Shown in pieces: positions 61,729 to 64,000 of a stretch of 64,000 nucleotides of DNA. A model generated the notes under the pieces. The model saw only the letters and a list, made by a program, of their open reading frames with translations. It was not told where the DNA came from and ran no database searches. How positions within the stretch are numbered: position 1 is the stretch's first letter; each line of letters starts with the position of its first letter. The position numbers and the translations under genes were made by a program. The DNA comes from Pseudorhodoferax sp. Leaf274 (lineage in GTDB: Bacteria > Pseudomonadota > Gammaproteobacteria > Burkholderiales > Burkholderiaceae_C): the NCBI RefSeq assembly GCF_001422445.1, contig NZ_LMNA01000001.1, forward strand, positions 1,038,735 through 1,102,734, read 5' to 3'.

Positions 61729-62774
61729 ATGTCCCGTATGACCCGCGCCCTCGGCGCCGCCGCCGCCCTGTTCCTGGCCGGCACCGCCCAGGCCCAGACC
61801 GGCGCGCCCGCCCCGGGCAGCCTCGACCCCTACTACAAGGTCTGCCGCGGCACCGACCCGAGCTGCTACAACGACTGGGGCGCGTTCGCCAGCACGCCCA
61901 ACAAGGTGCTGATCTACTCGCGCACGGCCGGCCCGCGCCACGCCAACCTGGGCCCGGCGCTGGCCGCCGGCCTGAACCCGCCGCTGGTGGCCGCCAATGC
62001 CGTGCAGAACGGCCTGATCCGCCTGCTGGCCGCCGAGGGAACCTGGGCCCGGCGCTGGCCGCCGGCCTGAACCCGCCGCTGGTGGCCGCCAATGCCGTGC
62101 AGAACGGCCTGATCCGCCTGCTGGCCGCCGAGGGCATCACGGCCGACTGGACCGAGGACGTGGCCCGCATGACCAGCCTGAACGGCTACAAGGCCATCAT
62201 CTTCGCCAGCCCCACGCGCGACGCGCTGTGGGACCACAGCAAGACCGCCTCGGGCGGCACGCAGCTGGACGCCGCACGCCACGCGCTGCGCCAGTACATG
62301 CGCCGCGGCGGCGGCTTCGTCGGCATCCACAACGCCTTCGGCACCGAATACAACTGGCCTTACTACGAAGGCCTGCTGGGCAACGCCAACTTCTACGACC
62401 ACGGCGCCAACCAGGACGGCACGGTGCAGGTGGTCAACAAGAACGACGCATCCACCGAGATGCTGCCCGACAACTTCGGCTTCAAGGACGAGTGGTACAC
62501 GCTGATGCCGTTCCCGACCAACGTGAAGTTCCTGCTGACGGTGGACACCAACTCGCTGGCCACCAAGCGCGGCACGCACCCGGGCCACGGCAGCTTCCAT
62601 CCCGTGTCGTGGTGCCAGTACTACGACGGCGGCCGCTCCTGGGTGACCACGCTGGGCCACGACGGCGGCGCATTCGCGGCCGACACGTCCACGTTCCGCG
62701 GCGCGGCCGAGTTCCAGAAGCACATCGTGGCCGGCATCAAGTCGGCCATGGGCCTGGTGCCGTTCTGCCGTTGA
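61729..62774 (+). pseudogene. Secreted ThuA-like domain protein, copy 2, frameshifted by a 95-bp tandem duplication
   Basis: It starts at ATG 61729 after AAGGAAACACC and has a signal peptide (LFLAGTAQAQ). It follows copy 1 until residue about 103, where an exact 95-bp tandem duplication (61945-62039 repeated at 62040-62134) shifts the frame. The product then ends at 62070 after 113 residues. The rest of the domain continues open in another frame to 62774. Removing one 95-bp unit restores a 316-residue protein. All other conserved segments are intact, so the break is recent, reversible, or an assembly error. Confidence 0.85.
61945..62134 (+). repeat. Exact 95-bp direct tandem duplication
   Basis: Two identical adjacent units (61945-62039 and 62040-62134), each starting AACCTGGGCCCGG and ending GCCGAGGG. 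The paralogue upstream has a single unit at the matching place. As 95 is not a multiple of three, the duplication breaks the reading frame. Confidence 0.95.
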
Positions 62775-62776
62775 GC

Positions 62777-64000
62777 ATGGCTGGACAAGGCCGGTACTGG
62801 CGCCGCCCGTGGGCGCGCCTGGCGGTGCTGGCGGCCGGCCTTGCCGTGCTGCACGGCGCGGCGCAGGCCGACCCGGCGCCGCTGCGCCATCCTGGCGGCA
62901 TGGTCGCGCTGCCGGACGGCACGCTGCTGCTGGCGGCCGATGCCGGCGACGGCGGCCATGGCGCCGAGCTGTGGGCCGTCGACCCGCGCGACGGCAGCCG
63001 CCGCCTGGTGCGCGACATCCGGCCCGGGCCGCTGGGTTCGCACCCGAGCGGGCTCACGCTGTGGCGCGGCCACGCCTACTTCGCGGCCGATGACGGCCAG
63101 CACGGGCTGGAGCTGTGGCGCAGCGACGGCAGCACCGAGGGCACGGCGCGCGTGGCCGATCTGCGCGCGGGGCCCGAGGGCTCGCTGCCCAACGGCTTCG
63201 TGGCCTTCGGCGACGCGCTGTACTTCTCGGCCGACGACGGGCGCCACGGCTTCGAGCTGTGGCGCACCCAGGGCACGGCCGAGACCACGCACCTGGTGGC
63301 CGACATCCACCCCGGCGCGCCGGGCGGCCTGCCGCGCCAGCTCACGGTGCTCGGCGGCGCCCTGCTGTTCAGCGCCAACGACGCCGAGGGCGGCACCGAG
63401 CTGTGGCGCAGCGACGGCACGGCCAGCGGCACCCGCCGCGTGCTGGACATCCGCGCCGACGGCGACGCCAACCCCGAGCAGCTCACGCGCGTGGGCGACA
63501 CGCTGTTCTTCACCGCCGACGACGGCCGCCACGGCCGCGAACTGTGGCGCAGCGACGGCACGCCGGCCGGCACCCAGCTGGTCGCCGACATCCGCCCTGG
63601 CCGCGACAGCGCGCAGCCGCGCCACCTGGTGCAGGCCGGCCGCTGGCTCTGGTTCGCTGCCGACGACGGCCGCCACGGCATCGAGCTGTGGCGCAGCGAC
63701 GGCAGCGCCGCCGGCACGGCCCTGGTGGCCGACATCCGCCCCGGCCCCGCCAATGCGCTGCCCAGCCACCTCACCGCGCTGGGCGATCAGGTGGTGTTCG
63801 CGGCCTACGACGGCGTGCACGGCGTGGAGCCCTGGATCAGCGACGGTACGGCCGCGGGCACGCGGCTGCTGGCCGACATCCACAGCGGCCCTGGCCATTC
63901 CAACGCCTGGGCGTTCACGCGGCTGGGCGAGCGCATCGTGTTCGCGGCCGACGACGGCCGCCTGGGCATGGAGGTCTGGCAGACGCGCGGACAGCCGCAG
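62777..64000 (+). CDS. Secreted ELWxxDGT-repeat protein (partial, 3' end beyond window)
   Basis: The frame is open from ATG 62777 to the right edge (408 codons). A signal peptide (LAVLAAGLAVLHGAAQA) is followed by about eight repeats of roughly 48 residues built on ELWRSDGTxxGT, then VADIRPGP and FAADDGRHG. Such ELWxxDGT repeats probably form a beta-propeller in secreted or surface proteins. It begins two bases after the stop of the second ThuA-like gene with no ribosome site, so it relies on coupled translation. The frameshift upstream could therefore affect its expression. Confidence 0.82.
   Translation, partial: MAGQGRYWRRPWARLAVLAAGLAVLHGAAQADPAPLRHPGGMVALPDGTLLLAADAGDGGHGAELWAVDPRDGSRRLVRDIRPGPLGSHPSGLTLWRGHAYFAADDGQHGLELWRSDGSTEGTARVADLRAGPEGSLPNGFVAFGDALYFSADDGRHGFELWRTQGTAETTHLVADIHPGAPGGLPRQLTVLGGALLFSANDAEGGTELWRSDGTASGTRRVLDIRADGDANPEQLTRVGDTLFFTADDGRHGRELWRSDGTPAGTQLVADIRPGRDSAQPRHLVQAGRWLWFAADDGRHGIELWRSDGSAAGTALVADIRPGPANALPSHLTALGDQVVFAAYDGVHGVEPWISDGTAAGTRLLADIHSGPGHSNAWAFTRLGERIVFAADDGRLGMEVWQTRGQPQ

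Noticed and set aside
62940-63990. Repetitive DNA at the right end as a possible repeat array
   Set aside because: The repeats encode ELWxxDGT protein modules in one open frame after a signal peptide.

Overview
The window is a very GC-rich, gene-dense bacterial chromosome segment. Its gene content (Bug-type solute-binding protein, DctPQM TRAP transporter, PEP-CTERM proteins, type III pantothenate kinase, PldA, Rep) fits a betaproteobacterium of the Burkholderiales, most likely a Comamonadaceae relative. That placement is inferred from family content and was not computed. I found no tRNA, rRNA, CRISPR array, phage or insertion sequence.

Bases 1-25316, all on the minus strand, form what looks like one operon. 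It starts with a PEP-CTERM protein, followed by a GAF-HlyD protein, an M50 metalloprotease-HlyD protein, a shortened SecA-like ATPase and a small HlyD-type adaptor. It ends with a giant gene of at least 5842 codons that runs off the left edge. The giant protein begins with a LEPR-XLL-like leader and carries PPC-like, LamG-like, CARDB, Calx-beta-like, Ig-like and SdrD-B-like modules. The set contains no ABC exporter or TolC, so I read it as a possible dedicated export and processing system for a huge surface protein. This is the main candidate for an undescribed system.

Bases 25536-34995 hold catabolic and transport genes: an M20 amidohydrolase, a DUF2817 peptidase, a LysR regulator, CoaX, an amidase, an AEC carrier and a Bug binding protein, then a chemoreceptor. 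Bases 35144-43103 are more housekeeping in character: Rep helicase, PldA, a lipoprotein, a CorC-type protein, two small unknown proteins and the DbpA helicase.

Bases 43129-47245 form a TetR regulator plus DctQ-DctM-DctP and a catabolic-looking type II dehydroquinase. Bases 52008-54636 hold a 3-dehydroshikimate dehydratase, its HPPD-like partner as a separate gene, and an SDR. Together these suggest uptake of quinate/shikimate-like acids and conversion to protocatechuate. Between them lie a DUF4394 lipoprotein, a cupredoxin/GGDEF-EAL pair and a MOSC protein. A nucleotide cyclase-PilZ fusion follows.

Bases 55830-64000 are a secreted-protein cluster beside an IclR regulator: a PQQ dehydrogenase fused to a cupredoxin-like tail, two PEP-CTERM proteins, two ThuA-like paralogues (the second broken by an exact 95-bp tandem duplication) and an ELWxxDGT-repeat protein cut by the right edge. 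IclR-style palindromes of the form TGGAA-N5-TTCCA occur both before the PQQ gene and before the ThuA genes, suggesting one regulon.
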